A stretch of DNA of 64,000 nt from Nitrosomonas ureae (GCF_900206265.1 NZ_LT907782.1:2728001-2792000), one strand, 5' to 3'. Numbered from the stretch's first letter, positions 10,361-22,068 are shown. Made by a program: numbers and translations. Notes: generated from the letters alone by a model not told the origin.

Positions 10361-10977
10361 TTAAAGCGGCGGAATGATCCTGTCACGACGCCAAATATCT
10401 CAAACTGCGTATCGGGGCGAATGTAAATGGGCCGGTAAGCACCCGTCGAATTGGCTGGCATCAGCCGTGGCATTTTATTTGCACCATAATCTAGGATTTT
10501 AATCGTAAATTCCCGATCAACCACCGCTAATACGATATCTCCGTGGCTGGGTGTTTTGCAGCGATCCACGACCACTTTATCGTCCGGCAACAACCCCACA
10601 TCAATCATCGATTCTCCGCGGATTGTGACAAAGAACGTCGATGCTGCGTGATCGATCAGGAATTCACTGACATCAAGTCGTTTCTCGACATGATCATCGG
10701 CCGGACTAGGAAAACCTGCCGCGACCTTGGTAGCAAATAACGGCAGCAACGTTGGTTGTTCACTAATGACGGGAGTGAAAAACTCATCCACTTCTTCCTC
10801 TGGAAGTGTATTTTCACTCGGAGCATCATTCGATTTCTTGTGTTGCAAAGCTTCCAGCAAGCTTTTGATTGTTGCCGTTTGACTTTGCGGTATGCGCATT
10901 GTAACTGTTGATTCGCCAAACTTACCCTGACCGCGCGGCCTGCCCGCATTTTCTCGTTTTCCGCCTCGATTTGACAT
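10357..10977 (-). CDS. umuD: UmuD-like S24 autopeptidase with N-terminal DNA-binding-like region
   Basis: The 206-residue product ends in a LexA/UmuD peptidase domain. The self-cleavage site is probably A87-G88 (VAAGFPSPAD), the nucleophile S123 (RGESM) and the general base K160 (EFTIK). It is longer than E. coli UmuD (139): the first 45 residues contain an AT-hook-like GRPRGQGK and a ribbon-helix-helix-like strand-helix stretch (STVTMRIPQSQTATIKSLLE). First gene of the three-gene cassette with the nuclease fusion and umuC. Cleavage would activate it for translesion synthesis, and the extra N-terminus may let it act as its own repressor (inference). Confidence 0.88.
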   Translation of the reverse strand: MSNRGGKRENAGRPRGQGKFGESTVTMRIPQSQTATIKSLLEALQHKKSNDAPSENTLPEEEVDEFFTPVISEQPTLLPLFATKVAAGFPSPADDHVEKRLDVSEFLIDHAASTFFVTIRGESMIDVGLLPDDKVVVDRCKTPSHGDIVLAVVDREFTIKILDYGANKMPRLMPANSTGAYRPIYIRPDTQFEIFGVVTGSFRRFK

Positions 10978-11008
10978 GTTTGAATTGCTCCATATTGAAA
11001 TATGTAAC

Positions 11009-11024
11009 GGTATTCAAACATACC
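11009..11024. promoter_or_regulatory. Palindrome upstream of the umuD-like gene, possible operator
   Basis: The inverted repeat GGTAT-N6-ATACC lies 32 bp before the umuD start. It does not fit the classical CTG-N10-CAG LexA box, and no such box was found in the 87-bp gap. It is a candidate operator for a LexA-like or self-regulating factor. Confidence 0.4.
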
Positions 11025-11064
11025 ATCATTAGCGATGTCAAATGCACAAAAGCAATGCAAAAAC

Positions 11065-11892
11065 TTAACCTAGAAGTTGAACAGAGTTTTCCAGACGTTT
11101 TTCCTTTCCAATCAGCGTGGTATAGAAGCACTGTTCGATACCGTAAAGCAAAGACTTCAATTTTGTATCAGATGTAATCTCAAATTTTTTATTATCGGCA
11201 TCGAATTTAAGTTGCTCTTCACAATAGCTATGGATATATAACAGCATCTGATTCCGATCTGCATCTGGCATTTCAGCAAGTGTACTCATAGCTAACGCCA
11301 CTCGTTTGCGATTCGGTTTGGATACTTTTTCAACGCCATAGCCGTTTGATAATTCAACAAATGAATTATCAAGGAATGCTTCTACTTCCTCTTTTGTTGC
11401 TTCCTTGTATAGTCCGTCGATTCCAGCAAATATACTGGATATCGCCGCCAGATTCCGGAATAAAAGCGTATCGGCGTCCTTTTGGTAAATCGCGTCAGGC
11501 ATTGCATTGACTGCTATTCGCCCACCATCGTTTTCCAGCTCTGCTATCTCACCAAATGCGATCATTCTTTTGGTTACAAACAGTGATGGAGTGATTTTCT
11601 GGAAATAGTAATGACTTCCCTGAACGGCACACAAATAGGCAATGCCTGGAAATTGTTTTTTAGTGAGATCATCGTATTCCGAAGACACAAAGTCTCTTTT
11701 TAGCAAATCAATGCAATAGGGCTGCAAGCTGAACTGTTCAATCTTGAACCAGGAATCTTCATCTAGGTTATGATCTGGGTTGTATCCAACAAAATCCAAG
11801 CCTTGTAAGGAAACGTCGAAAAGTGCCTGATCTGAGAGTAATTTGAAAAATTTCTTTTTGCCATTCCCTTTTACCTTAGGATCTGTTGACAT
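11065..11892 (-). CDS. Unknown protein, possibly DUF4868/KwaB-like
   Basis: A 275-residue soluble product, not firmly recognised. The central part (ITPSLFVTKRMIAFGEIAEL, then AVNAMPDAIYQKDADTLLFRN, then a helical SSIFAGIDGLYKEAT) follows the strand-rich core plus DxxxF-type pattern remembered for DUF4868, the family of the Kiwa defence subunit KwaB. This is pattern recall, not an alignment. No KwaA-like membrane protein is adjacent. It lies 87 bp upstream of the umuD-like gene on the same strand and could share its transcript. Divergent from groES. Confidence 0.5.
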   Translation of the reverse strand: MSTDPKVKGNGKKKFFKLLSDQALFDVSLQGLDFVGYNPDHNLDEDSWFKIEQFSLQPYCIDLLKRDFVSSEYDDLTKKQFPGIAYLCAVQGSHYYFQKITPSLFVTKRMIAFGEIAELENDGGRIAVNAMPDAIYQKDADTLLFRNLAAISSIFAGIDGLYKEATKEEVEAFLDNSFVELSNGYGVEKVSKPNRKRVALAMSTLAEMPDADRNQMLLYIHSYCEEQLKFDADNKKFEITSDTKLKSLLYGIEQCFYTTLIGKEKRLENSVQLLG

Positions 11893-12105
11893 TTGATAAA
11901 AATGCTTGCTGTATCAGTGGGTTATGATTTATTCTTACGATTGCAAGTGGTTGTTTCTAAATACCTATTCTTGAAACGATGACAGACCCTAAAAATTCTT
12001 ACAGCTTAACAATTAATTTCGCATTTGTTTCGTTTTTGTTCCAGATTTATTTCATTTTTTTATTCATAGTGTTATATAAAATTAAATAATTTTATTATTG
12101 TGTGC

Positions 12106-12136
12106 TCTTGAAATTCTGAGCTACAAACCCTACTAT
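12106..12136 (+). promoter_or_regulatory. Sigma-32-like promoter of groESL
   Basis: TCTTGAAA at 12106-12113 matches the heat-shock -35 element. After a 14-bp spacer, CCCTACTAT at 12128-12136 resembles the -10 element CCCCATNT. It overlaps the first base of the CIRCE operator, so activation by sigma-32 and repression by HrcA would act on the same promoter. Confidence 0.6.
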
Positions 12137-12162
12137 TAGCACTCGTTGTTACGGAGTGCTAA
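12136..12162. promoter_or_regulatory. CIRCE operator for HrcA
   Basis: TTAGCACTC, nine bases, GAGTGCTAA: a perfect match to the CIRCE consensus, 90 bp before groES. CIRCE binds the HrcA repressor. The surrounding 11893-12251 gap holds no gene. Confidence 0.97.
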
Positions 12163-12251
12163 TAATCCTAATATTAGAACCTTGACTTTTTCGTAGTGTT
12201 AAAAAATGATGTGTATATATCAGCTTATTAATTTTCAAAGGAGACAACAGC

Positions 12252-12542
12252 ATGAAAATTCGTCCTTTACATGATCGTGTTATCGTAAAGCGATTGGAAG
12301 ATGAACGTAAAACAGCTTCAGGTATTGTTATTCCTGATAGCGCGGCAGAAAAACCAGATCAAGGCGAGATTCTGGCTATAGGCAAAGGGAAAGTAGGGGA
12401 TGATGGAAAAATCCGTCCGTTGGAAGTGAAAGTAGGCGATAAAGTATTATTTGGTAAATATGCTGGACAATCCGTCAAGGTTCAAGGCGAAGAACTTTTA
12501 GTCATGCGCGAAGAAGATATTATGGGTGTAATTGAAGGTTAA
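12252..12542 (+). CDS. groES: Co-chaperonin GroES
   Basis: The 96-residue product begins [14 protein letters not shown] and contains the mobile loop ([18 protein letters not shown]) that contacts GroEL and the roof hairpin ([20 protein letters not shown]). Heptameric lid of the chaperonin folding chamber in the cytoplasm. Preceded by a strong AAGGAGA ribosome site at about 12237. First gene of a two-gene operon with groEL 53 bp downstream, controlled by CIRCE and a sigma-32-like promoter. Confidence 0.97.
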   Translation: MKIRPLHDRVIVKRLEDERKTASGIVIPDSAAEKPDQGEILAIGKGKVGDDGKIRPLEVKVGDKVLFGKYAGQSVKVQGEELLVMREEDIMGVIEG

Positions 12543-12586
12543 CTCGTAGTTCGATGCCACGCAAAAATAATGTATTGAGAGATTAG

Positions 12587-14245
<1,659 letters not shown>

Positions 14246-14277
14246 GGAAAATCCTTATTTATACCGCTTTCTGAATT

Positions 14278-14314
14278 AAACAGACTTCAATTTTATATTG
14301 AAGTCTGTTTTTTT
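14278..14314 (+). terminator. Terminator of groESL
   Basis: A 13-bp perfect stem, AAACAGACTTCAA at 14278-14290 and its complement at 14298-14310, with a 7-nt loop followed by a T-run. It closes the groESL operon. Confidence 0.9.
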
Positions 14315-14393
14315 ATGCCTATCAAGTTAACTAAATAGAGACATTTATCAGGCGTTATATTTTTCTTAAAAAATATTTATTCGTGATAAATTT

Positions 14394-15146
14394 TTGGATA
14401 TGGATAAATTAGAAAACTATTCTGCACCTCAAGATCTTCTGAAAGACCGTGTGATTCTTGTCACAGGTGCAGGGCAAGGGTTAGGGCGTGCTGCGGCACT
14501 ATCTTATGCGAATCATGGGGCTACGGTTATTTTGCATGGCCGTAAGGTAAAGAAATTGGAGAGTGTTTACGATGAAATAGAAACTATCGGTAAAGCGCAA
14601 GCTCTAATTTATCCGCTTGATTTGGAACGTGCTGAAGAAAAGGATTTTTTTGCTCTGGCGCATGCGATTGCGCAGCAACTCGGTCGTCTGGATGGAATTT
14701 TGCATAACGCAGCCTATCTGCCCGGTTTAAGTCCATTAGAACATCAAACAACTGAGCACTGGCAAGCCCTGTTACAGGTCAATTTGATAGCTCCTTTTGC
14801 ATTAACAAAGGCATGTTTGCCGTTACTGAAAGTCTCTCCTGATGCGAGCATCATTATGACATCAAGCACGCAGGGGCATAACCCATCGGCCTACTGGGGT
14901 GGTTTTGCCGTTGCAAAAGCTGGTCTGGAAGCATTAGTTAAGATACAGGCTGATGAATGGAGTCAGATGTCAAATTTGCGCATTAATACCGTTATACCTG
15001 GCTTAGTGAATACACCGCAGCGCGTGATTACACATCCAGGTGAAATAAAACAAAAGATGCGTCAACCTGATGAGTTGATGGCGGTATATTTATACTTGAT
15101 GGGACTGGACAGCAACAAAATAAGTGGTCAGACAATCTTGTGTTAA
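14394..15146 (+). CDS. Short-chain dehydrogenase/reductase, YciK family
   Basis: The 250-residue product has a Rossmann NAD(P)-binding motif (TGAGQGLGRAAA, about residues 24-35), the HNAA motif, the catalytic Ser in TSSTQG and a Y-x3-K-like active site altered to GGFAVAKAG. The usual catalytic Tyr of YxxxK appears to be Phe here (FAVAK), as occurs in the YciK group, whose substrate is unknown. The region up to GHNPSAYWGG matches YciK proteins. Single gene between the groEL terminator and tRNA-Leu. The Shine-Dalgarno is weak; an ATG two codons on is an alternative start. Confidence 0.82.
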   Translation: MDMDKLENYSAPQDLLKDRVILVTGAGQGLGRAAALSYANHGATVILHGRKVKKLESVYDEIETIGKAQALIYPLDLERAEEKDFFALAHAIAQQLGRLDGILHNAAYLPGLSPLEHQTTEHWQALLQVNLIAPFALTKACLPLLKVSPDASIIMTSSTQGHNPSAYWGGFAVAKAGLEALVKIQADEWSQMSNLRINTVIPGLVNTPQRVITHPGEIKQKMRQPDELMAVYLYLMGLDSNKISGQTILC

Positions 15147-15220
15147 TTTATAACGAATCGAGTGATCAGGCTGCGGTTAGCAGGATTAGAAGGTATAATC
15201 GATAATAAATAAAATGATAT

Positions 15221-15305
<85 letters not shown>

Positions 15306-15399
15306 AATTTAAGTTAATACATGAGTTACTGTTTACAAGTGTTGCTCAATCAATAACATATTTGTATGTTGGGAAAATTTAATCAATCAGGGATTTTTA

Positions 15400-16704
15400 A
15401 TGGAATCAAAGGTAGAAAATCTCGGCGCACTAGAACGTCGTTTCGATATTTCAATTTCTCTTGAAAAATTGCAAGATGAAATTAATCTTCGCTTAAAGAA
15501 GCTAGCAAAGACAACCAAGTTTCATGGTTTTCGTCCTGGAAAGGTTCCGCTTACACTAGTTAAGCAAATGTATGGTGTACAAGTACAGCAGGATGTAATC
15601 AATGATGCAATTCACAAAGAATTCACAGATACCGTTAAGGAAAATAATCTAAAAATTGCTGGGTATCCCCGCTTTGAAAATAAATCAACCAATGAACAGG
15701 ATGTACTTTACACCGTTAGCGCGACATTTGAAGTTTACCCCGAGATCATATTGGGTGATTTGAGTAATCAGAGTGTCGATCAACTTGATGTGCGAGTTGA
15801 TGAAGTCGACATTGATAAAACTATCGACATGATAAGTAAACAGCGCGTGACCTATAAGCCGGTTAGTCGCGCGGCAATAAAAGGTGATCGGGTTAAGATT
15901 GATTATCATGGTGTTATCAATGGAGATGATTTTGCAGGCGGAAAAGCCGATGATGTTCAGCTAATACTTGGGGATGGAAAATTTCTTAAGGATTTTGAGA
16001 GCTCCTTAATAGGTATGAAAGTAGGGAATCACAAATCCTTTGATGTTGTTTTTCCTCAAGAATACCATGGTAAAGATGTTGCTGGAAAGAGTGTTACATT
16101 TGAAGTAAAAATGAATGAACTGGAAATGCCAATATTACCAAGTGTGGATGAAGAGTTTGCTAAATCGCTTGGTGTTCCCGATGGAGATTTAAAGAAGTTG
16201 CGCGAAGGGATAAAAAAAGATCTCGAGCGTGAAATCTCTAAGCGCTCAAGATCAAAACTTAAAGAACAGGTTATGAGAGCGATTTTGGAAACTACTCAAA
16301 TTGAAGCTCCCATCGTTCTGATTAATCAAGAAATGGAGAGATTGTTGCAAGATGCTAAGAGTGACCTGGAAGCACGAGGGATAAAAGCAAATGAAATATC
16401 TCTTAAAACCGAGTTATTTAAAGATAAAGCTGAGTATCGCGTCAAATTGGGATTAATTTTAGCAGAGCTTGTCAAAGTGCATTCTATTAAAAATAATCCA
16501 GCGCATGTTCGGAGCATAATAGAAAATGCAGCTCAAAGTTATGAGAACCCTGAACAGGTTGTTAAATGGCATTATGCTTCCCCAGAGCGTTTACAGGAAG
16601 CTGAATCGTTGGCCCTAGAAGAAAATATTGTCGATTGGGCGCTTGGTCAGGTTAAATTAATCAATAAAACTATTACATTTGATGAGTTGATGGGGATATC
16701 TTAA
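15400..16704 (+). CDS. tig: Trigger factor (ribosome-associated chaperone)
   Basis: The 434-residue product has the ribosome-binding signature [11 protein letters not shown] near residue 44, a central FKBP-type peptidyl-prolyl isomerase domain ([21 protein letters not shown]) and a C-terminal helical cradle. It binds nascent chains at the ribosome exit tunnel. First gene of the tig-clpP-clpX-lon block; clpP starts 1 nt after its stop, so the two are translationally linked. Confidence 0.97.
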   Translation: MESKVENLGALERRFDISISLEKLQDEINLRLKKLAKTTKFHGFRPGKVPLTLVKQMYGVQVQQDVINDAIHKEFTDTVKENNLKIAGYPRFENKSTNEQDVLYTVSATFEVYPEIILGDLSNQSVDQLDVRVDEVDIDKTIDMISKQRVTYKPVSRAAIKGDRVKIDYHGVINGDDFAGGKADDVQLILGDGKFLKDFESSLIGMKVGNHKSFDVVFPQEYHGKDVAGKSVTFEVKMNELEMPILPSVDEEFAKSLGVPDGDLKKLREGIKKDLEREISKRSRSKLKEQVMRAILETTQIEAPIVLINQEMERLLQDAKSDLEARGIKANEISLKTELFKDKAEYRVKLGLILAELVKVHSIKNNPAHVRSIIENAAQSYENPEQVVKWHYASPERLQEAESLALEENIVDWALGQVKLINKTITFDELMGIS

Positions 16705-16705
16705 G

Positions 16706-17347
16706 ATGGCACAAATATTTGATAATATCCGTGATATAGAGCCTAAAAACCTCGGGTTAATTCCTATGGTTATAGAAACCAGTGGTAGGGGTGAGCGTGC
16801 TTATGATATATATTCTCGCTTATTGAAGGAAAGAGTTGTGTTTCTTGTTGGCCCCGTCACTGAGGCAAGTGCAAACCTGGTCGTTGCTCAATTTTTGTTT
16901 TTAGAATCTGAGAATTCAGAAAAGGATATATTTTTTTATATTAATTCACCAGGGGGCATGGTTTCTGCGGGTTTGGCGGTTTATGATACGATGCAATACA
17001 TTAAACCCGATGTTAGCACACTGTGCATTGGTCAAGCTGCAAGCATGGGAGCGCTATTATTGACTGCGGGTGCAAAAGGTAAACGTTATTGCTTGCCAAA
17101 TTCGAGAGTGATGATTCATCAGCCGTTAGGAGGCTTTCAAGGTCAAGCTTCGGATATTGAAATACATGCGCGTGAAATACTTTATCTAAAATCACGTTTA
17201 AATGAAATTATGGCTAAACATACAGAGCGACCAGTATCCGATCTTGAGAAAGATACGGATCGTGATAATTTTATGAGCGCAACGGAATCTGTAAATTATG
17301 GTTTGGTAGATGCAGTTCTATCTAGTAGGAATGATGGTGCAAATTAA
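16706..17347 (+). CDS. clpP: ATP-dependent Clp protease proteolytic subunit
   Basis: The 213-residue serine protease has nucleophile S113 in GQAASMGA and H138 in MIHQPLGG, the expected spacing for ClpP. Fourteen subunits form the barrel that ClpX feeds. It lies between tig and clpX, the standard proteobacterial order. The N-terminus (residues 1-18) includes the propeptide/axial loop region. Confidence 0.98.
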   Translation: MAQIFDNIRDIEPKNLGLIPMVIETSGRGERAYDIYSRLLKERVVFLVGPVTEASANLVVAQFLFLESENSEKDIFFYINSPGGMVSAGLAVYDTMQYIKPDVSTLCIGQAASMGALLLTAGAKGKRYCLPNSRVMIHQPLGGFQGQASDIEIHAREILYLKSRLNEIMAKHTERPVSDLEKDTDRDNFMSATESVNYGLVDAVLSSRNDGAN

Positions 17348-17411
17348 GTAAATATTTATACGCAAGTTTTTTATTACGGGTATTCAAACTCAATTAGTGT
17401 AGGATAAAGAT

Positions 17412-18689
17412 ATGCCAGACAAAGCTAGTAGCGAGAAACTTCTTTACTGTTCTTTTTGCGGCAAGAGTCAGCATGAGGTAAGAAAACTCATTGCTGGACC
17501 CTCGGTATTTATCTGTGATGAATGCATTGATCTTTGCAATGATATAATCCGTGAAGAAATGCAAGGCGATGAAGCAACAAAACTTGTTAAATCAAACTTG
17601 CCTGTGCCGCGTGAAATTTGCCAAATATTAGATCAGTATGTCATCGGACAAGAATCTGCAAAGAAGATCCTTTCTGTGGCAGTTTATAATCACTATAAGC
17701 GTCTAAGAAATATACCAAGATCAGATGAAACTGATGATATTGAGCTATCAAAAAGTAATATTTTGTTGGTAGGTCCCACAGGTTCTGGCAAAACATTACT
17801 TGCACAAACTCTGGCTCGGCTCTTGGATGTACCTTTTATTATGGCCGATGCTACTGCTTTAACGGAAGCAGGTTATGTTGGTGAAGATGTTGAGAACATC
17901 ATTCAAAAATTACTCCAAAAATGTAATTACGACGCAGAAAAAGCTCAAAGAGGCATTGTTTATATTGATGAAATTGATAAAATTTCACGTAAATCGGATA
18001 ACCCATCCATTACCCGCGATGTTTCAGGGGAAGGAGTGCAGCAGGCACTCTTAAAGCTAATTGAAGGCACTATTGCCATGGTTCCTCCGCAAGGGGGAAG
18101 AAAACATCCTAACCAAGAATTTATTCAAGTGGATACCACTAATATTCTGTTTATTTGTGGTGGTGCATTTGATGGGCTTGATAGAGTAATTAGAGCACGT
18201 ACTGAGAAAGGTGGGATTGGTTTCGGTGTTGAAGTGAAGAGTCATTCAGGGAAGGATGTAAATAAGGTATTACAGCAAGTGGAGCCAGAAGATCTGGTCA
18301 AGTTCGGTTTAATACCGGAGTTTGTGGGACGTTTGCCAGTTGTCGCAACTTTAGAAGAGTTAAATGAAGCTGCATTAATTCAAATATTGACTGAACCAAA
18401 GAATGCGCTTGTCAAGCAATATTGGAAAATGTTTAATATGGAAGGGGGGGTTGATCTTGAATTTCGGGAGCCAGCACTTAAAGCAATTGCGAAGAAGGCC
18501 CTAACGCGTAAGACGGGCGCCCGCGGCTTGCGTTCTATTCTAGAAGAAATATTACTGGATATTATGTATGATCTTCCCTCATTAGAGAATGTTACAAAAG
18601 TGGTTATTGATTACAATTCCACTAGTGATGATATTAAACCAATTCTAATTTATTCGGATCAGCCTAAAGTTGCGAAACGTTCTAAGTAG
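17412..18689 (+). CDS. clpX: ClpX, AAA+ unfoldase of ClpXP
   Basis: The 425-residue product has an N-terminal zinc-binding domain with C13, C16, C35 and C38 (CSFC...CDEC), a Walker A GPTGSGKT near residue 120, Walker [10 protein letters not shown] and the sensor arginines of the AAA+ module. It unfolds tagged substrates for ClpP. SspB, an adaptor that delivers ssrA-tagged proteins to ClpX, is encoded at 57480-57902. Gap to clpP is 64 bp. Confidence 0.98.
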   Translation: MPDKASSEKLLYCSFCGKSQHEVRKLIAGPSVFICDECIDLCNDIIREEMQGDEATKLVKSNLPVPREICQILDQYVIGQESAKKILSVAVYNHYKRLRNIPRSDETDDIELSKSNILLVGPTGSGKTLLAQTLARLLDVPFIMADATALTEAGYVGEDVENIIQKLLQKCNYDAEKAQRGIVYIDEIDKISRKSDNPSITRDVSGEGVQQALLKLIEGTIAMVPPQGGRKHPNQEFIQVDTTNILFICGGAFDGLDRVIRARTEKGGIGFGVEVKSHSGKDVNKVLQQVEPEDLVKFGLIPEFVGRLPVVATLEELNEAALIQILTEPKNALVKQYWKMFNMEGGVDLEFREPALKAIAKKALTRKTGARGLRSILEEILLDIMYDLPSLENVTKVVIDYNSTSDDIKPILIYSDQPKVAKRSK

Positions 18690-18765
18690 ATGTTATATAA
18701 AAATTATAAATTTGAATGGAAAATGCTCTTCATGGTGAGGAGGAATAAATATAGTGTTATTCAGA

Positions 18766-18791
18766 CTTGAATTTTGGTTTGCGGCACATAT
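18766..18791 (+). promoter_or_regulatory. Possible sigma-32 promoter of lon
   Basis: CTTGAA at 18766-18771, then a 12-bp spacer, then GCACATAT at 18784-18791 resembling CCCCATNT (6 of 8). It lies 38 bp before the lon start. E. coli lon is a heat-shock gene, which makes the match plausible. Confidence 0.45.
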
Positions 18792-18828
18792 ATATACTCT
18801 TAATTATGAACTTTTTTTGTGAGTTGAT

Positions 18829-21243
18829 ATGATTTCATTAGTTGAAGACTCTGAGCAATTGATATTGCCACTCTTGCCATTGCGCGATGTGGTGGTTTTC
18901 CCGCATATGGTTATTCCATTATTTGTAGGGAGGCAAAAATCGATCAAGGCACTTGAGCTTGCAATGGAGACAAATAAAAATATTCTGCTTGTCGCTCAAA
19001 AAATGGCCTCGAAGGATGATCCTGTTCCTGAAGATTTATATGAGGTTTGTAGTGTCGCTAGTTTATTGCAGATGCTGAAACTACCGGACGGAACTGTCAA
19101 GGTTCTAGTGGAAGGCAATCACCGCGCACGTATTTTAGAATTCATCGATTCTGGAACTCATTTTACTGGCAGGGCATCGCAAATCTTATTACCTGATGCT
19201 ACAGATAATTCTGAAGCTGAAGCAATGCGGCGTGCTATTTTGGCTCAGTTTGATCAATATGTGAAACTTAATAAAAAAATCCCGCCGGAGATAATTACTT
19301 CTCTTAGTAGTATCGATGAAGCAGGACGTTTAGCCGATACAATTGCAGCTTACCTGCCATTAAAACTTGAACAAAAACAAGAGATATTGGAAATTTTTGA
19401 TGTAACTAAGCGCTTAGAGCATTTACTGGGATTGCTGGAAACGGAACTCGATATTTTACAAGTTGAGAAACGTATTCGTGGTAGGGTAAAGCGGCAAATG
19501 GAGAAAAGCCAGCGTGATTATTATCTTAATGAGCAGGTAAAAGCCATTCAAAAAGAATTGGGTGAAGGTGAAGATGGCGCAGATATTGAAGAAATTGAGA
19601 AAAAAATCAAATCTGCTCAAATGCCTAAAGATGCTCTGGTAAAAGCTGAATCAGAATTAAAGAAACTTCGCTTGATGTCTCCTATGTCGGCAGAAGCTAC
19701 TGTTGTTCGAAATTATATTGATGCGCTGGTTGCCTTACCATGGAAAAAAAAGAGCAAAATTAATAGCGACCTAAAATCAGCGGAATCTGTTCTTGAGAAA
19801 GATCATTATGGTCTTGAGAAAGTAAAAGAGCGAATCGTCGAGTATCTGGCTGTGCAACAGCGTGTGAGTAAAATGAAAGCGCCGATTCTTTGTTTGGTGG
19901 GACCACCAGGTGTTGGTAAAACCTCCCTTGGTCAATCAATTGCTCATGCAACGAATAGAAAGTTCGTGCGGATGTCTCTGGGCGGCGTGCGTGATGAGGC
20001 TGAAATTCGTGGCCATCGGAGAACTTATATTGGATCCATGCCGGGTAAGATTTTACATAATATGAGTAAAGTGGGTGTTAAGAATCCATTATTTTTACTT
20101 GACGAGATTGATAAGATGGGTATGGATTTTCGTGGGGATCCATCTTCGGCTTTACTGGAAGTTCTTGATCCAGAGCAAAATAATACATTTGTGGATCATT
20201 ATATTGAAGTTGAATATGATTTATCAGATGTCATGTTTGTGGCGACAGCAAATACCTTAAATATTCCTCCAGCATTGCTGGATCGTATGGAAGTAATTCA
20301 ATTATCTGGATATACGGAGGATGAGAAATTAAATATTGCTATGCAATATTTATTGACTAAACAAATGCAGAATCATGGTGTTAAAGAAAGTGAGTTGGTG
20401 GTTTCCGATTCTGCGTTGCGGGATATTGCGCGCTATTACACGAGAGAAGCTGGTGTGCGTGCAATGGAGCGGGAAATTTCAAAAATTTGCCGGAAAGCTG
20501 TAAAGGCGCTATTACTTAAAAAAACAAAAAGTAAAATTTCTGTGACATCACGAAATCTGGATAAATTCCTTGGAGTTAGACGCTATACCTATGGCGTTGC
20601 AGAAGAAAAAAATCAAATTGGACAAGTAACCGGATTGGCTTGGACAGAAGTAGGGGGCGAATTATTAACCATAGAAGCTGCGGTATTGCCTGGAAAAGGG
20701 AAAACCATTACAACGGGTAAGCTGGGAGAGGTGATGCAGGAGTCTATTCAAGCGGCTCTTTCTGTAGTTAGAGCACGAGCTCATCTGTTGGGCATTTCCG
20801 AGGATTTTTATCAAAAGAATGATATTCACATCCATCTACCAGAAGGTGCAACACCAAAAGATGGCCCTAGCGCAGGAATTGGTATTTGTGTTGCAATGAT
20901 ATCGGTTTTGACAAATATTGCAGTGCGTGCTGATATAGCTATGACAGGTGAAATTACTTTAAGAGGTGAGGTACTGCCGATCGGCGGGCTAAAAGAAAAA
21001 TTGCTGGCAGCGCATCGAGGGGGTATAAAAGCGGTAATTATTCCTGACAAGAATGTGAAGGATCTAACTGAGATTCCTTCAAATATAAAAAATAATTTAA
21101 CCATTTACCCTGTTAAGTGGATAGATCAAGTGATTGATTTAGCATTGGAACATAAGCCAGAGCTGCACTCTGCTCCGATTGTGCAACCAGCTTTGTCATC
21201 CAATAACGAAGAAAATCTAATAGAATCTGTCATTAAGCATTAA
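18829..21243 (+). CDS. lon: ATP-dependent protease Lon
   Basis: The 804-residue product has the three Lon parts: a substrate-binding N-domain starting LPLLPLRDVVVFPHM, an AAA+ domain with Walker A GPPGVGKT (about residues 355-362) and FLLDEIDKMG, and a C-terminal Ser-Lys protease domain with S681 in DGPSAG and the catalytic Lys in the KEKLLAAHRGG region. It degrades misfolded and regulatory proteins in the cytoplasm. Gap of 139 bp after clpX with its own putative heat-shock promoter. Converges with the next gene, whose stop is 2 bp away. Confidence 0.98.
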   Translation: MISLVEDSEQLILPLLPLRDVVVFPHMVIPLFVGRQKSIKALELAMETNKNILLVAQKMASKDDPVPEDLYEVCSVASLLQMLKLPDGTVKVLVEGNHRARILEFIDSGTHFTGRASQILLPDATDNSEAEAMRRAILAQFDQYVKLNKKIPPEIITSLSSIDEAGRLADTIAAYLPLKLEQKQEILEIFDVTKRLEHLLGLLETELDILQVEKRIRGRVKRQMEKSQRDYYLNEQVKAIQKELGEGEDGADIEEIEKKIKSAQMPKDALVKAESELKKLRLMSPMSAEATVVRNYIDALVALPWKKKSKINSDLKSAESVLEKDHYGLEKVKERIVEYLAVQQRVSKMKAPILCLVGPPGVGKTSLGQSIAHATNRKFVRMSLGGVRDEAEIRGHRRTYIGSMPGKILHNMSKVGVKNPLFLLDEIDKMGMDFRGDPSSALLEVLDPEQNNTFVDHYIEVEYDLSDVMFVATANTLNIPPALLDRMEVIQLSGYTEDEKLNIAMQYLLTKQMQNHGVKESELVVSDSALRDIARYYTREAGVRAMEREISKICRKAVKALLLKKTKSKISVTSRNLDKFLGVRRYTYGVAEEKNQIGQVTGLAWTEVGGELLTIEAAVLPGKGKTITTGKLGEVMQESIQAALSVVRARAHLLGISEDFYQKNDIHIHLPEGATPKDGPSAGIGICVAMISVLTNIAVRADIAMTGEITLRGEVLPIGGLKEKLLAAHRGGIKAVIIPDKNVKDLTEIPSNIKNNLTIYPVKWIDQVIDLALEHKPELHSAPIVQPALSSNNEENLIESVIKH

Positions 21244-21245
21244 AA

Positions 21246-21998
21246 TCAGAGCCTAAACTCGGCAAGAAGTGGGATATGATCTGACAATCGGTGCCATGGC
21301 TGACCATGCAGACGATTGCAGTCGATAATATCGAGTCCTCGATAATAGATGCGATCCATTGACAATACCGGCATCCAGGCTGGGAAAGTGCGTGCGTATG
21401 CCCCACGGGTAATTTTAAATACTTCTTTAACACCCAGGTCGCGATGCAAATAGTGTTCGGCCTGTTCCCGCCAATCGTTAAAGTCGCCTGCAATAATTAA
21501 CGGTTCATTGGTTGAGACATGGGTGCTGATTCGCTTGACTAATGCTGAAAGTTGACGTTTTCTTTCGTGTCCAAATAACCCGAAATGAATACAAATGATA
21601 TGAATTTTCTGATTGGTTTCGGGAATGCTGATAACTCCATGCAACAGGCTTCTACTGGCCGATCGTAACATTGAAACATTAATGTTATCCCATTCAATAA
21701 TAGGATATTTACTTAGTATTGCATTGCCATGATGCCCGGAATTATAAATGGCATTTTTACCATAAGCATAGTGATGCCAAACTTGATCGGCAAGAAATTC
21801 AAACTGCTGAGTATTGGGCCAATTATCAAATCGCTGATTAGAAATTCTACGTTCACCATGTACCTCCTGCAGAAAAACGATATCAGCGTCAATATGACGT
21901 AGGAAATTCTTTATTTCATGTAGGATGAAACGCAAATTCGTTGCACTGAATCCTTTGTGAATATTATAGGTTAAAACTTTTAGTGATATATCACCCAT
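21246..21998 (-). CDS. Endonuclease/exonuclease/phosphatase (EEP) family protein
   Basis: The 250-residue product has the EEP fold landmarks: LTYNIHKG at residues 8-15, LQEVHG with the metal-binding Glu near residue 44, the GDFNDW motif, and the terminal SDHIPLLAEF with the catalytic His. EEP enzymes cleave phosphodiesters in nucleic acids, inositol phosphates or sphingomyelin; the substrate is not deducible. It is divergent from a CarS-like/CDP-alcohol transferase pair with 70 bp between starts, hinting at a shared lipid-related function. No signal peptide. Confidence 0.85.
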   Translation of the reverse strand: MGDISLKVLTYNIHKGFSATNLRFILHEIKNFLRHIDADIVFLQEVHGERRISNQRFDNWPNTQQFEFLADQVWHHYAYGKNAIYNSGHHGNAILSKYPIIEWDNINVSMLRSASRSLLHGVISIPETNQKIHIICIHFGLFGHERKRQLSALVKRISTHVSTNEPLIIAGDFNDWREQAEHYLHRDLGVKEVFKITRGAYARTFPAWMPVLSMDRIYYRGLDIIDCNRLHGQPWHRLSDHIPLLAEFRL

Positions 21999-22068
21999 AC
22001 GATTCCTGAATTTTTAGGCTTTTCATGAGTCGAAAATAGCTCGGCATAATCGATTACATGAGCTATCA

